Below are positions 15,159-23,357 of a stretch of 24,064 nt of DNA, piece by piece. The notes under the pieces are model-generated. The model was not told the DNA's origin and made no database searches. It was given only the letters and a program-made list of their open reading frames with translations. This DNA is from Candidatus Woesearchaeota archaeon (GTDB lineage: Archaea; Nanobdellota; Nanobdellia; Woesearchaeales; JACRKL01): assembly GCA_016219795.1 (NCBI GenBank), contig JACRKK010000016.1:1-24064 (forward strand), read 5' to 3'. Position numbers and translations under genes: made by a program. Position 1 is the first letter of the stretch, and each line of letters starts with the position of its first letter.

Positions 15159-15628
15159 TAAACTTCCCAACGCTGAAACTGCTCGTTCACCAAAAGACCC
15201 AAGGTAATCTCTTGTGCAATCTTCTTTGCTTGCTGCACGGTCTTGGCGTCCAGAAACAGTGTCCAGAACACACCGCGCTCCATGCTCGTTATTTCAGAGA
15301 AACCAAGCCGGGTTTGCAGGACTGCAAGTAAGCCACCGCAGTCATTCTCGCCTGCCAAGACTTGCACATGCACTGCATAGAGTCCATCCATTTCCGTAGT
15401 AGCAGGCAGTTTCTCCAAAACTGTCGCCTTGTGCTTGTTGGCGTTCACCAGGATGTCAACTTTGGTTATCTTGGCTACAAAATCTCCTGGAGATTTTGTC
15501 TCAAAAGAATAATAATCCTGCCTACTAATTTTCTTTAAAGAAGAAAATCCCATCCCCTCAAGGGTGTGGAATGTAGTAATAGCAACATTATCAGGTATCA
15601 GCAGTTTGACAAGCATATACTGTTTCAT
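15155..15628 (-). CDS. purS: PurS, tandem-duplicated FGAM synthase small subunit
   Basis: Small subunit that joins PurL and PurQ in phosphoribosylformylglycinamidine synthase, step 4 of purine synthesis. Ordinary PurS has about 80 residues; this chain has 157 and contains two diverged PurS folds. Copy 1 is about 1-70: LVKLLIPDNVAITTFHTLE, GFSSLKKISRQDYYSFE, then AKITKVDILVN. Copy 2 is about 84-157: AVHVQVLAGENDCGGLL, GFSEITSMERGVFWTLFLDA, then AKKIAQEITLGLLVN. Copy 2 keeps the typical ending LLVNEQFQRWEVY. A fused pair could mimic the PurS dimer found in the complex. The ATG overlaps the purQ stop as ATGA, with SD GAGGAG upstream, so translation is coupled. Last gene of purLQS. Confidence 0.82.
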   Translation of the reverse strand: MKQYMLVKLLIPDNVAITTFHTLEGMGFSSLKKISRQDYYSFETKSPGDFVAKITKVDILVNANKHKATVLEKLPATTEMDGLYAVHVQVLAGENDCGGLLAVLQTRLGFSEITSMERGVFWTLFLDAKTVQQAKKIAQEITLGLLVNEQFQRWEVY

Positions 15629-16473
15629 TTTTTCCGCTCCTCAATATATTTTTTCATGGACTGGAAAATTAAATGCGCAGGCGCAAGCTGCTCACATTCT
15701 TCAAACGAATGCCCTTCAAAATAGGGAAGCTGCTTGTTGAATGATGCAACCTCCGGATGCGGCATCATGGCCATGACATTGCCCTCTTTATTGCAGATGG
15801 CAGCAGCATTCAAGACTGCACCGTTGGGATTGATGGGGAAATCCCTGTTGATTTCCCCGCTTTTTGTACTATATTGGAAAATGACCTGGTCATTTTCCTG
15901 TAGTTGCTTTACAACTGCAGGGTCTTTGGTGGTAAATCGTCCTTCTCCATGCGCAATGGGTGTCTGGAAAACGACGCCTTGCTTATAGAGTTTATTGAAT
16001 GCACACCTGCTGGTTTTTGCACTGTTCTTCAAATGCGTCCAGAAACACCAGAAACCATCAAGATTCGGAGCAAGTGCCATTTCTACTTTGCTTGCAACTG
16101 AACCTGAAGTGCTGTTGTTGACAGTTGCAAGTTTGTTGAAACAAGTGGTTTCAACTTTGCCTTTCAATCCGGGAATCATGCCGCATTCCACCAGAATCTG
16201 TGCACCGTTGCAGATGCCAATCACTGGCTTTCCCTTTGCTGCTTCTGCTTTTATTTTTTGCATAAGCGGATCTTTGGATGCAATAGCACCAGAGCGAATC
16301 CTATCCTCATAAGACCAGCCACCGGGGATGAAATAGCCGTCAAAAGGGGTGATATCCTCTTTAAGATTCCATCTGAACAAAAACGCATCCATTCCTGCAG
16401 CTTCAATTGCACGCAGGCTTTCATCTTCCCTGTTGGTTCCTGGAAAGAGGATGACGGCAATCTTTGGTTTCAT
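15625..16473 (-). CDS. purQ: PurQ, glutaminase subunit of FGAM synthase
   Basis: Class I glutamine amidotransferase delivering ammonia to PurL for converting FGAR to FGAM. The start is ATG 16473, not the upstream in-frame codon at 16503. It has SD AAGGAGG at ideal distance and overlaps the purL stop as ATGA. This gives 282 residues, longer than the usual 220-230; the extra length lies mostly at about 110-165. The nucleophile is C88 in GICNGAQIL and the triad is completed by H239 and E241 in MMPHPEVAS. The N-terminal AVILFPGTNREDES and FIPGGWSYEDRIRSG blocks are PurQ signatures. It is the second gene of the purLQS operon and is translationally coupled to purS below it. Confidence 0.95.
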   Translation of the reverse strand: MKPKIAVILFPGTNREDESLRAIEAAGMDAFLFRWNLKEDITPFDGYFIPGGWSYEDRIRSGAIASKDPLMQKIKAEAAKGKPVIGICNGAQILVECGMIPGLKGKVETTCFNKLATVNNSTSGSVASKVEMALAPNLDGFWCFWTHLKNSAKTSRCAFNKLYKQGVVFQTPIAHGEGRFTTKDPAVVKQLQENDQVIFQYSTKSGEINRDFPINPNGAVLNAAAICNKEGNVMAMMPHPEVASFNKQLPYFEGHSFEECEQLAPAHLIFQSMKKYIEERKK

Positions 16474-18806
16474 CGCATGGCCTCCTTGAATCCGTTGCTC
16501 CACGCCCGTGCCATTTCTGGAATAGATAAGATAATCTCATCATTTATTTTCAATTTCTGCTCAGTGGTGGTTTTCCCAATAATAAAGATTTCAGTGCCAT
16601 ATTTTTTCCCAACCACTCTAAGTGCATCAAGATTTTCCTGCGCAACTTCTGCCACAAAACCAGAGGATTCAGAGAACAGTGCCTTACTGAGTGAAAGTTT
16701 GGAAGACTTCAATACCAGTTCCGCTCCAATGGCACCGTCTGCATCAGCACCAAGCATCATCTCTGCAACTGCTGCAATCATGCCACCATCTGAAATGTCA
16801 TGGCAGGAAAGCAAAAGGCGTTTATCAATCGCATCAATGATGGTGTAGATGTGATTTCTTTCGTCCTCAAAATCAACAAGAGGAACATTCTTGCCAAGCT
16901 TACCATGCACATCATAATAGACGCTGCCACCAAGCTCATCTTTTCGTTTGCCCAAAAGCACAAGGATTGAACCTGCTTTTTTGAGTTTCATGGTAATGGC
17001 TTTGGAATAGTCCGGCATGACTCCGACGCAAGCTATGATAGGTGAAGGGTCAATCGCCTTTCCTTTCTTGGACTCATTATAGAAACTGACATTGCCTGAA
17101 ATAACCGGCACGGGATTTGTGGTGCCTTTATAGAATAATTTGGATGCAGCATCTGCAATGCCTCTCACACCCTCACAAAAATCATGGAATACTTCGGGGA
17201 TTTCAGGATTGCCATAATTAAGACAGTCTGTCAATGCGGAAGGGACTGCCCCTATGGCTGCAACATTACGCATGCTTTCTGCAACAGCATTGGCAGCACC
17301 CCAATAAGGGGATATTCTATTGTAGCGCGGATTGCAGTCCACAGAGAGAGCAACGCCTGGTTTTTTTCCGTGCAGAGGAGCCATAAGACCTGCATCCGCC
17401 TGGCCCGGTGGGATGATGGTAAGACCAAGAACATGGGTATCATAGCGATCATATACACATTTCTTGGATGCGACATTGGGATGGCGAAGTACTGAGAGGA
17501 TTTCCTGTGCGTAATCTGAAGGTTCAGGAAGCTGCGGTTCATTAAGATCTCTTTTTGATTCTTTTTTTTCTCGGTCATATCGTATGCCTGAAGTAATAAC
17601 ATCAACAGGCGCGTTACAGACAACGTTGCCGTTATGAGTTAGGATGTAGTCTTTTTCTTTAGTTACTTTTCCTACAACAGACGCCTGTGCATGCTCTGCA
17701 ATGGTGGGGAGCGCAAAGTTCTCATTATAGATGCGCAGGATCGTCTTTGTGAATGAAGGTGGGGAAATCCAGGTGAATCGTTCCTGGGTTTCGCCGCAGG
17801 CGATGATATAGGGCGGCAAGTTATCCATAGAGACATGCACTTTATCTAAATCAAGCGTGCAGCCGTATCCACCAGCATCACAGAGTTCCGAAGTAGCACA
17901 CATAATGCCACCTGCACCCATGTCCTTAAAGCCAAGGATGATGTTTTTCTTTCTTGCTTCTTCAAACACCGCATAGGTTGCGCGCAGAAGGATGTTTTTT
18001 AAGAAAGGGTCAGGCACCTGGACTGCTCCTTTATTGCTTTGTTCGTCTTTTTCGTCAAGAATAAGAGATGCAAATGCCGCACCGCCAAAGCCAGAATTGT
18101 CTGTTGCCTTCCCAACCACGATAATGTCATAGCCCTCTGCATGAGGTGGGGCTGCAGAATGGATGATGTCCTTTTCTTTGATGATTCCTAAACAAACTAC
18201 ATTAACAAGACAGTTCTCGTCAAAACTGCTGTTTGAATAGATGTCGCCTGCAAGGATAGGAATCCCCAGTGGATTGCCGTAGCCTGCAATGCCGTTGATA
18301 ACTTCATTGGCAATGTATTTGGTTTTGTTTTTGTTTTGGCCATGCAGGTCGCCAAAACGCAGGGGATCTGCAGACGCAATGACTTTTGCACCCATACAAG
18401 CCACATCCCGGATATTTCCACCAACACCTGTTGCTGCGCCTTCATAGGGAACGACCTGGCTTGGGTGATTATGGCTTTCATGGCTGATGACAATACCGTA
18501 TTTTTCGCAGTCAATAGTTGCAAATTCAACAATGCCTGCATCCTCTTTGGGGCCCAAAATGACGTTAGGTGCTGACGTAGGAAGCATCTTGAGGATGTTT
18601 CTTGAACTCTTGTAAGAAGAGTGCTCAGACCATTGGATGTTAAATATGTGTAGTTCAGTAATGGTTGGGTTCCTACCAATGAGGCTTGCTGCCTTTTTTG
18701 CTTCTTCTGGTTTAAGCGCAAGACCGTTTTTTCTGAGGAATGAAGCCAAGTCTGCGTCAGAAAACGTATTTAGGGGAACCAATTCCACATCCACCTTGGA
18801 AGCCAT
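16470..18806 (-). CDS. purL: PurL, FGAM synthase large subunit
   Basis: ATP-dependent amidotransferase catalysing FGAR + Gln + ATP to FGAM in de novo purine synthesis, working with PurQ and PurS. It is the small-type PurL (no fused glutaminase), 778 residues, at the long end for this type. Key blocks are WSEHSSYKSS (59-68), SHESHNHPSQVVPYEGAATG (108-127) with GGNIRDVACMGA, DNSGFGGAAF, GAGGIMCATSE, NPRYNRISPYWGAANAVAES, and SCHDISDGGMIAAVAEM in the second half. These are two AIRS-type ATP-binding lobes. It is the promoter-proximal gene of purLQS: TTTAAATA lies 22 nt before the ATG, so the mRNA starts at the ATG. AAGGAG abuts the start codon (TAAGGAGT-ATG). Confidence 0.96.
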   Translation of the reverse strand: MASKVDVELVPLNTFSDADLASFLRKNGLALKPEEAKKAASLIGRNPTITELHIFNIQWSEHSSYKSSRNILKMLPTSAPNVILGPKEDAGIVEFATIDCEKYGIVISHESHNHPSQVVPYEGAATGVGGNIRDVACMGAKVIASADPLRFGDLHGQNKNKTKYIANEVINGIAGYGNPLGIPILAGDIYSNSSFDENCLVNVVCLGIIKEKDIIHSAAPPHAEGYDIIVVGKATDNSGFGGAAFASLILDEKDEQSNKGAVQVPDPFLKNILLRATYAVFEEARKKNIILGFKDMGAGGIMCATSELCDAGGYGCTLDLDKVHVSMDNLPPYIIACGETQERFTWISPPSFTKTILRIYNENFALPTIAEHAQASVVGKVTKEKDYILTHNGNVVCNAPVDVITSGIRYDREKKESKRDLNEPQLPEPSDYAQEILSVLRHPNVASKKCVYDRYDTHVLGLTIIPPGQADAGLMAPLHGKKPGVALSVDCNPRYNRISPYWGAANAVAESMRNVAAIGAVPSALTDCLNYGNPEIPEVFHDFCEGVRGIADAASKLFYKGTTNPVPVISGNVSFYNESKKGKAIDPSPIIACVGVMPDYSKAITMKLKKAGSILVLLGKRKDELGGSVYYDVHGKLGKNVPLVDFEDERNHIYTIIDAIDKRLLLSCHDISDGGMIAAVAEMMLGADADGAIGAELVLKSSKLSLSKALFSESSGFVAEVAQENLDALRVVGKKYGTEIFIIGKTTTEQKLKINDEIILSIPEMARAWSNGFKEAMR

Positions 18807-18828
18807 ACTCCTTAGGGTTTCTGGGTGG

Positions 18829-18836
18829 TATTTAAA
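18829..18836 (-). promoter_or_regulatory. TATA box of purLQS
   Basis: TTTAAATA on the minus strand, 22 nt before the purL ATG at 18806, so the first cistron is predicted to be leaderless. No other dyad stands out near it. Confidence 0.65.
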
Positions 18837-18886
18837 GGTTTTCCAGGATAGAGGGATAAAAGCCCAACATTAAAAAAGAGAGATAG

Positions 18887-18901
18887 ATTCCCCAGGGGAA
18901 T
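18887..18901. promoter_or_regulatory. 15-bp palindrome covering the 18909 gene SD
   Basis: ATTCCCCAGGGGAAT is a perfect odd palindrome that includes the SD AGGGGAA (18894-18900) and ends 7 nt before the ATG at 18909. It could be an operator, or an RNA hairpin (stem ATTCC/GGAAT) hiding the SD. Confidence 0.45.
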
Positions 18902-18908
18902 TGCTACC

Positions 18909-19913
18909 ATGACACCATCGATAGACTATACTATAGAACGGACTGTAACACTCCCTGTTTCATGGAGGGAAAGTAGTTCTAGGATGGCCAATATCGGCCC
19001 TGCCGCACAATACGAACAGTCATTGAAAGGAGTAAGATACAAAAATGGGCCCGCTGTTCTAGATAGAGAAAAACTCAAGGAGAGAATAGATTCCTCGTGC
19101 CCTGTCGTATATCCGCAAGTAAACGTGCTTAGAAATGGTCTGCGATATGTTACCATCCATAATCAAAAAGGAGAAGAAACATTTGCTGCTTTAGAATATG
19201 GTGGAATAGAACAAACTCTTGATAATAGATGGTTACCCACCCACAGAAAACCACAAGCACTTGTTAATACAGATTTAGGTGATGGGTTTTTTTTAAGAGC
19301 AATCAACTCAGGCCCAGCACGCGGACACAACAGCACAACAAGCCATGTCTATAAGAACTATAAAACACAGATAACTGATGTAGCTGTTGACTATTCCATT
19401 ACCCCGCCGGTTACGGTACGTAACCCCAAAACCCCAGGAGAAATGTATCCAGGTGAATTTGAGTTTAGGTATACGCAAAAAAGTGGGGATAGGTCATTCA
19501 CTATCCATATTAAAGATGGCGAACACCCTTCAACCACCCTTAAGATGGCATGTGCCGGCAATGATCCAGTTGTTTTCACCTTTGATGGTCAGGGCATGTT
19601 TAATGGGATTGAGGATTCTGTAGGATATGCTCTTGAGGAATCCAAATGGGCTGCTCAGTTCTCCAACGCAAAAATCCCCCTGTTGAACATAGAACCGAAA
19701 ATGCTTGATACCCAAGCAACACTGGATGCACTGGCAAGGGCTGCTGTTGCTGGTACCACTGTTTCTTTAGAAAAGGCCTTAGAATTTAAGAAAAAAGGGA
19801 AAAAAGTTCTTGAAGAAGTAACCAGCTCCAATGGGAGTATGGACACTAGAGCATTAATGGCCGGCTGCGAAGGAAATTACCAACCCGTCGCAGATGCTAT
19901 AGTTCCTCAGTAA
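18909..19913 (+). CDS. Unknown beta-rich protein between purL and purA
   Basis: 334 residues, no recognisable family, no signal peptide or membrane segment. From about 70 to 220 the chain looks beta-rich: LRNGLRYVTIHNQKGEETF, DGFFLRAINSG, SGDRSFTIHIKDGEH, DPVVFTFDGQGMFNG. The C-terminus is helical with a lysine-rich segment (LEKALEFKKKGKKVLEEV). The start has SD AGGGG at 8 nt spacing, inside a perfect palindrome; the TATA box is not certain (a weak GATAAAAG lies near 18854-18861). The gene is divergent from purLQS and overlaps purA tail-to-tail by 17 nt. Position among purine genes alone does not justify a purine role. Confidence 0.7.
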   Translation: MTPSIDYTIERTVTLPVSWRESSSRMANIGPAAQYEQSLKGVRYKNGPAVLDREKLKERIDSSCPVVYPQVNVLRNGLRYVTIHNQKGEETFAALEYGGIEQTLDNRWLPTHRKPQALVNTDLGDGFFLRAINSGPARGHNSTTSHVYKNYKTQITDVAVDYSITPPVTVRNPKTPGEMYPGEFEFRYTQKSGDRSFTIHIKDGEHPSTTLKMACAGNDPVVFTFDGQGMFNGIEDSVGYALEESKWAAQFSNAKIPLLNIEPKMLDTQATLDALARAAVAGTTVSLEKALEFKKKGKKVLEEVTSSNGSMDTRALMAGCEGNYQPVADAIVPQ

Positions 19914-21180
19914 CAATCGTCTGCTCTCTATCAGGCCCTACACCAATAATGGCTATAGGAACACCGATGAGTGTCTCTATATGCTTGACATACGCCTGCG
20001 CCTGTTTGGGAAGATCCGAGAATGTTCTTGCCCCAGAAATATCTCTTTTCCAGCCGGGCATGGTTTCATAGACTGGCGTGCAGTGCTCAAGCACCTGCAA
20101 ATCAGAGGTAAACTCCGCTATTCTTTTTCCATGGAAGGTGTATGCTGTGCATATCTTTATTTCATCAAGCTCATCCAACACATCAAGTTTGGAGAGGGCA
20201 ATATGCGTCAGCCCATTAATGCGTTTGGCGTGCTTTAACATGACGATGTCAATCCAGCCGCATCTTCGTGGACGGCCAGTAGTAGCACCAAACTCGCCGC
20301 CCTTCTGTCGGACTTTTTCTCCCATCTGCTCATCCATTTCTGTAGGAAATGGGCCGCCACCAACCCGGGTTTGATAGGCTTTGACCAGACCAACGACTTT
20401 ATTGAGGAAAAAGGGGGATACGCCAAGGCCTGTGCACACCCCGCCTGCACTTGCGTTGGATGAAGTGACAAAAGGATAGGTGCCATGATCAATGTCCAGC
20501 ATGGTTGCCTGCGCTCCCTCAAAGAGGATGCGCTTGTCTTTGTGTGAATCAAGGTAGAGGGAGACGTTGCCCACAAAAGGTTGCATGCGTTCTGCAAGCT
20601 GTGCATAGTGTGCAAAGAAATCCTCTTTAAGGATTGGTTTTTCACCATAGATGACCGTAAGGGTCTTGTTCTTTTCAGGTAGGGTTTCGTCCAGGCGCTT
20701 TGCAAACCGTGCCTTGTCCACAAATTCCTGCACGCGAATACCCCGGCGCGCAATCTTATCTTCATAGACCGGGCCGATGCCTCTGCAGGTGGTGCCTATC
20801 TTTCCAGCACCCCTTTCCCGTGCTTTGTCTAATGCAATATGGTAGGGCAGGATGACATGGCAATTCTCGCTGACCATCAGGTTTTTGGGGGAGACTTCCA
20901 CACCGCTCTGGGTGAGGGTGTCAATCTCTTTGAAAAAAACGACAGGGTCAATAACCACGCCATTACCCATCATGCACATGGTGCCCTTGTGAAGAATGCC
21001 TGAGGGGATGTGGTGAAGGATAGTCTTTTTTCCCTTGACCACCAGCGTGTGGCCTGCATTGTTGCCGCCCTGAAAACGGGCAACAATGTCGGATCTTTCT
21101 GAGAGTAAGTCTATGACTTTGCCTTTGCCTTCGTCACCAAACTGGGTGCCGACAACAAGAATGGAGTTGACTACTGGCAT
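19897..21180 (-). CDS. purA: Adenylosuccinate synthetase PurA
   Basis: GTP-dependent ligase turning IMP and aspartate into adenylosuccinate, the first committed step to AMP. ATG 21180 is preferred over the in-frame TTG at 21189 because TTTTTAAA lies 23 nt before the ATG, giving 427 residues. The P-loop GTQFGDEGKGK (11-21) holds catalytic D16. ARFQGGNNAGHTLVV holds catalytic H44. Other blocks present are GTTCRGIGPVYEDKIAR, FEGAQATMLDIDHGTYPFVTSSN, TRVGGGPFPTE and TTGRPRRCGWID. It is full bacterial length; several archaeal PurA proteins are nearer 340 residues, so this copy resembles the long form. Together with purLQS it indicates purine synthesis capability, although other pathway genes are outside the window. 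Confidence 0.96.
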   Translation of the reverse strand: MPVVNSILVVGTQFGDEGKGKVIDLLSERSDIVARFQGGNNAGHTLVVKGKKTILHHIPSGILHKGTMCMMGNGVVIDPVVFFKEIDTLTQSGVEVSPKNLMVSENCHVILPYHIALDKARERGAGKIGTTCRGIGPVYEDKIARRGIRVQEFVDKARFAKRLDETLPEKNKTLTVIYGEKPILKEDFFAHYAQLAERMQPFVGNVSLYLDSHKDKRILFEGAQATMLDIDHGTYPFVTSSNASAGGVCTGLGVSPFFLNKVVGLVKAYQTRVGGGPFPTEMDEQMGEKVRQKGGEFGATTGRPRRCGWIDIVMLKHAKRINGLTHIALSKLDVLDELDEIKICTAYTFHGKRIAEFTSDLQVLEHCTPVYETMPGWKRDISGARTFSDLPKQAQAYVKHIETLIGVPIAIIGVGPDREQTIVTEEL

Positions 21181-21203
21181 AGGAAGCAAAGAAAAAATAC
21201 AGG

Positions 21204-21211
21204 TTTAAAAA
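21204..21211 (-). promoter_or_regulatory. TATA box of purA
   Basis: TTTTTAAA on the minus strand, 23 nt before ATG 21180. It supports that start and a leaderless mRNA. Confidence 0.55.
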
Positions 21212-21247
21212 GGTTGTTGTGGGTGTAAGGGAAAAGGAATAGCCCCG

Positions 21248-22534
21248 CTAATCCCCTCGTGTTGGATCAAATCCAAATAAATCCTGAAGGTTGAGATTAT
21301 TTGGATCGCTGTAGTCTCTGACAGCAGAATCATGCGGCTGAAAGAGAGCAAAAAAGGGATCTGTAAGATGAAGAGTCGTCAGTTCTGAGAAAACCTGATA
21401 CTGGTTATGAATTAAATCATTTGCTCTGGCACTCAATAATTGTGTTGGTGCAACACCAGAAATCTCCGGTTCAGTTGCTGGTGGTTGGTCTTGCTCTAAA
21501 GTAACCACTTCACCAGTATCTTGATTACGTAATTTGACCTGATTTTCCATCGCCCAACGCATAATCCCACCTAACCACCCTCCTAAATAATTTATCGGCG
21601 CAAGGGAAATAAAGGGAAAAAGATTAGTGTCTGAAGGTGGTGTAAGTTCAGTAAGAACTGCCTGTTCTGGAGAGGTATGCTCGGAACGTGTATACCTTTC
21701 AAAAAGGCCTTCAGCAAGACAGCGGACGTGGGTTAATTGATGACGGGGGTTATCCTTATCTAATTCTTGGAGATATTGCTTAACTATTGCTGATAACGAA
21801 TTTACCTGTTTTCGGGAAAAAGAAACAAGAATTTTTTTTTCAGGACCTTCCGGAGTATTGACTATCTCTGAAAAGCCGTAGATATTCTCTGCAGCAGCAT
21901 AGGTAAATCGAGTAAGCGTTCTTCTTACTTCCTGATCTATAAAATAGGGCACCAGTCTTAAGAAACGATCATACGCCGTTTTCTTTGTACCTGCTGATAG
22001 GGGAGAATAAGATGGGCGTAGGGATTCAGCAAGAGTTTCACCCAGGGGGATTATGAGTTCAAAATAAGTTAGAGGTTTAAGCAGTTGTTGGTAATCTCTG
22101 GGTAATCTAGCACTGCCTGTATTCCCTGTCAGATAATAGAAATACATAGAGGCAAGAGCATCAATGTTGGTGGGAGAGACTAACTGCCTGTATAGGTCAC
22201 TAAAGCCGTTCTTTCCTACAAACCGCTTATCCACATCTTCCTTAATTCCCTTATATTCTTCTTTTAATTTATCTAAAGCCGCATCTCCCTGAGATAAACC
22301 TGCCCATTTTTCTGCACGATTTGCTTCAAGCCAGTGCCAGATAACTCCCACTTCTGCAGCACGACGATAGAATTCGTCTTGTGTTGCTGTACCTGAAAGT
22401 GTGTATCTGGTTCTGAGAGCAGCAGCGTAAGGTGTATATTGTTCTGCATCAAGACTCCGCTCTAGAGTGGTACGCATAAACTGGATAAGGCCATCTGCTA
22501 ATTCTGTAGGATTTTGACTTAAAGTTGTTGCCAT
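21248..22534 (-). CDS. Unknown helical protein
   Basis: 428 residues of unknown family. It is mostly helical and charged through about 290 (LADGLIQFMRTTLERSL, FYRRAAEVGVIWHWLEA, FLRLVPYFIDQEVRRTLTRF), without a signal peptide. A single stretch around SLAPINYLGGWLGGIMRW is moderately hydrophobic and could touch a membrane. The tail is acidic and Pro/Asp/Asn-rich (DSAVRDYSDPNNLNLQDLFG). No catalytic motif is visible. TTTATAAA lies 24 nt before the ATG, so the mRNA is leaderless. An 11-bp palindrome lies over the start site. It lies upstream of purA on the same strand (67-nt gap), but purA has its own promoter. Confidence 0.65.
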   Translation of the reverse strand: MATTLSQNPTELADGLIQFMRTTLERSLDAEQYTPYAAALRTRYTLSGTATQDEFYRRAAEVGVIWHWLEANRAEKWAGLSQGDAALDKLKEEYKGIKEDVDKRFVGKNGFSDLYRQLVSPTNIDALASMYFYYLTGNTGSARLPRDYQQLLKPLTYFELIIPLGETLAESLRPSYSPLSAGTKKTAYDRFLRLVPYFIDQEVRRTLTRFTYAAAENIYGFSEIVNTPEGPEKKILVSFSRKQVNSLSAIVKQYLQELDKDNPRHQLTHVRCLAEGLFERYTRSEHTSPEQAVLTELTPPSDTNLFPFISLAPINYLGGWLGGIMRWAMENQVKLRNQDTGEVVTLEQDQPPATEPEISGVAPTQLLSARANDLIHNQYQVFSELTTLHLTDPFFALFQPHDSAVRDYSDPNNLNLQDLFGFDPTRGD

Positions 22535-22536
22535 AA

Positions 22537-22547
22537 TACCTAAGGTA
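22537..22547. promoter_or_regulatory. Palindrome at the start site of the 22534 gene
   Basis: TACCTAAGGTA is a perfect odd 11-bp palindrome lying between the TATA box and ATG of the minus-strand gene, over its likely start site. The CCTAAGG core recurs at 5092-5100 and, as AAGG, beside two other start codons. Confidence 0.3.
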
Positions 22548-22558
22548 ACCTGGTTTTA

Positions 22559-22566
22559 TTTATAAA
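22559..22566 (-). promoter_or_regulatory. TATA box of the 22534 gene
   Basis: TTTATAAA, 24 nt before the ATG at 22534. It is part of a 93-bp divergent promoter region shared with the folate enzyme gene. Confidence 0.55.
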
Positions 22567-22599
22567 TGTAGGGGGCGGGGATTGAGAATCCGATGGATA

Positions 22600-22607
22600 T
22601 TTAAATA
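22600..22607 (+). promoter_or_regulatory. TATA box of the formyl-THF cyclo-ligase gene
   Basis: TTTAAATA ends 20 nt before ATG 22628, consistent with a leaderless transcript. Confidence 0.6.
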
Positions 22608-22627
22608 CCTGCCACTGCTAGAAGATT

Positions 22628-23191
22628 ATGGCTATTGCACCCAAGGAAATCCTCAGAAAACAATTTCTTGACGCAAGAAACGCACTTGCCAAAGAAGAGA
22701 TCGCGCGCAAAAGCAACTCCATCCGGAAAAAGCTGTTCTCGCTTCCCGCTTTACGGGAAGCAAAAACTATCATGTTCTATGTGTCGTTTAAGTCAGAAGT
22801 CCATACGCTGGGCATGATACAGCGTGCGCTTTCAGAGCGCAAGACCGTCTGCGTGCCGTATGTGGACAAGCATGAGATCCGGCCAAGCATCATCTGGTCT
22901 GTACGAGAATTAAAGCCCGGCCATTTTGGGGTGCCTGAACCGCTGCACCCAAATCCCATCAGCCCAGCATCAGTTGATGTGGTGATTGTGCCTGGCGTTG
23001 CGTTTGACAAGAAGGGATTTCGGATTGGCTACGGCAAGGGCTTCTATGACAAATTCCTCCCGCAAACAAGGGCAAAAAAAATAGGCCTATGTTTCGCATC
23101 GCAACTTGCAGACAAACTGCCGCATGAGGAGCATGATGTGGGGATGGATGTTGTTATCACAGAAAAAGACAAAAGGGATTGCAGGAATTAA
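22628..23191 (+). CDS. 5-formyltetrahydrofolate cyclo-ligase (MTHFS)
   Basis: Converts 5-formyl-THF with ATP to 5,10-methenyl-THF, returning folate to the one-carbon pool used in purine and other syntheses. It has 187 residues, normal for the family. Motifs are KEILRKQFLDAR near the N-terminus (basic ATP-binding patch), FYVSFKSEVHT (50-60, substrate Glu), VIVPGVAFDKKGFRIG (119-134) and the phosphate loop GYGKGFYDKFL (134-144). The typical late segment IGLCFASQLADKLPHEEHD is present with its acidic-His end. The start follows a TTTAAATA box 20 nt upstream. The context, with purine synthesis genes in the same region, fits a supporting role in one-carbon supply, though some purine formylation steps in archaea use formate directly. 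Confidence 0.93.
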   Translation: MAIAPKEILRKQFLDARNALAKEEIARKSNSIRKKLFSLPALREAKTIMFYVSFKSEVHTLGMIQRALSERKTVCVPYVDKHEIRPSIIWSVRELKPGHFGVPEPLHPNPISPASVDVVIVPGVAFDKKGFRIGYGKGFYDKFLPQTRAKKIGLCFASQLADKLPHEEHDVGMDVVITEKDKRDCRN

Positions 23192-23349
23192 GGACCGGAG
23201 ACAAAATGATTAATGTAACTAAGCTGGAGTTTTCTCATGGTAGGATTACTTTCTAATCCAAAGTATCCAGTTAAATTAGGTCTATTTTTCATCCAGTTCT
23301 GGCTAGTAGGTCTGCATCCGCTGGTACCAATCCCCTCAATACCGCAACA
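23192..23349. other. Intergenic stretch without recognised feature
   Basis: I see no tRNA, no conserved ORF and no oligo-T terminator here. A 16-codon frame from ATG 23207 (MINVTKLEFSHGRITF) has no SD. The region is non-coding as far as can be seen. Confidence 0.4.
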
Positions 23350-23357
23350 TTTAAATA
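23350..23357 (+). promoter_or_regulatory. TATA box of the HEPN/MNT module
   Basis: TTTAAATA, with initiation expected near 23380 and a leader of about 20 nt before ATG 23402. It abuts the first copy of the phased repeat array. Confidence 0.6.

Noticed and set aside
16474..16503. Ten-residue extension of PurQ
   Set aside because: The SD AAGGAGG and ATGA overlap with purL support ATG 16473; PurQ proteins begin with the KPKIAVILFPG strand.
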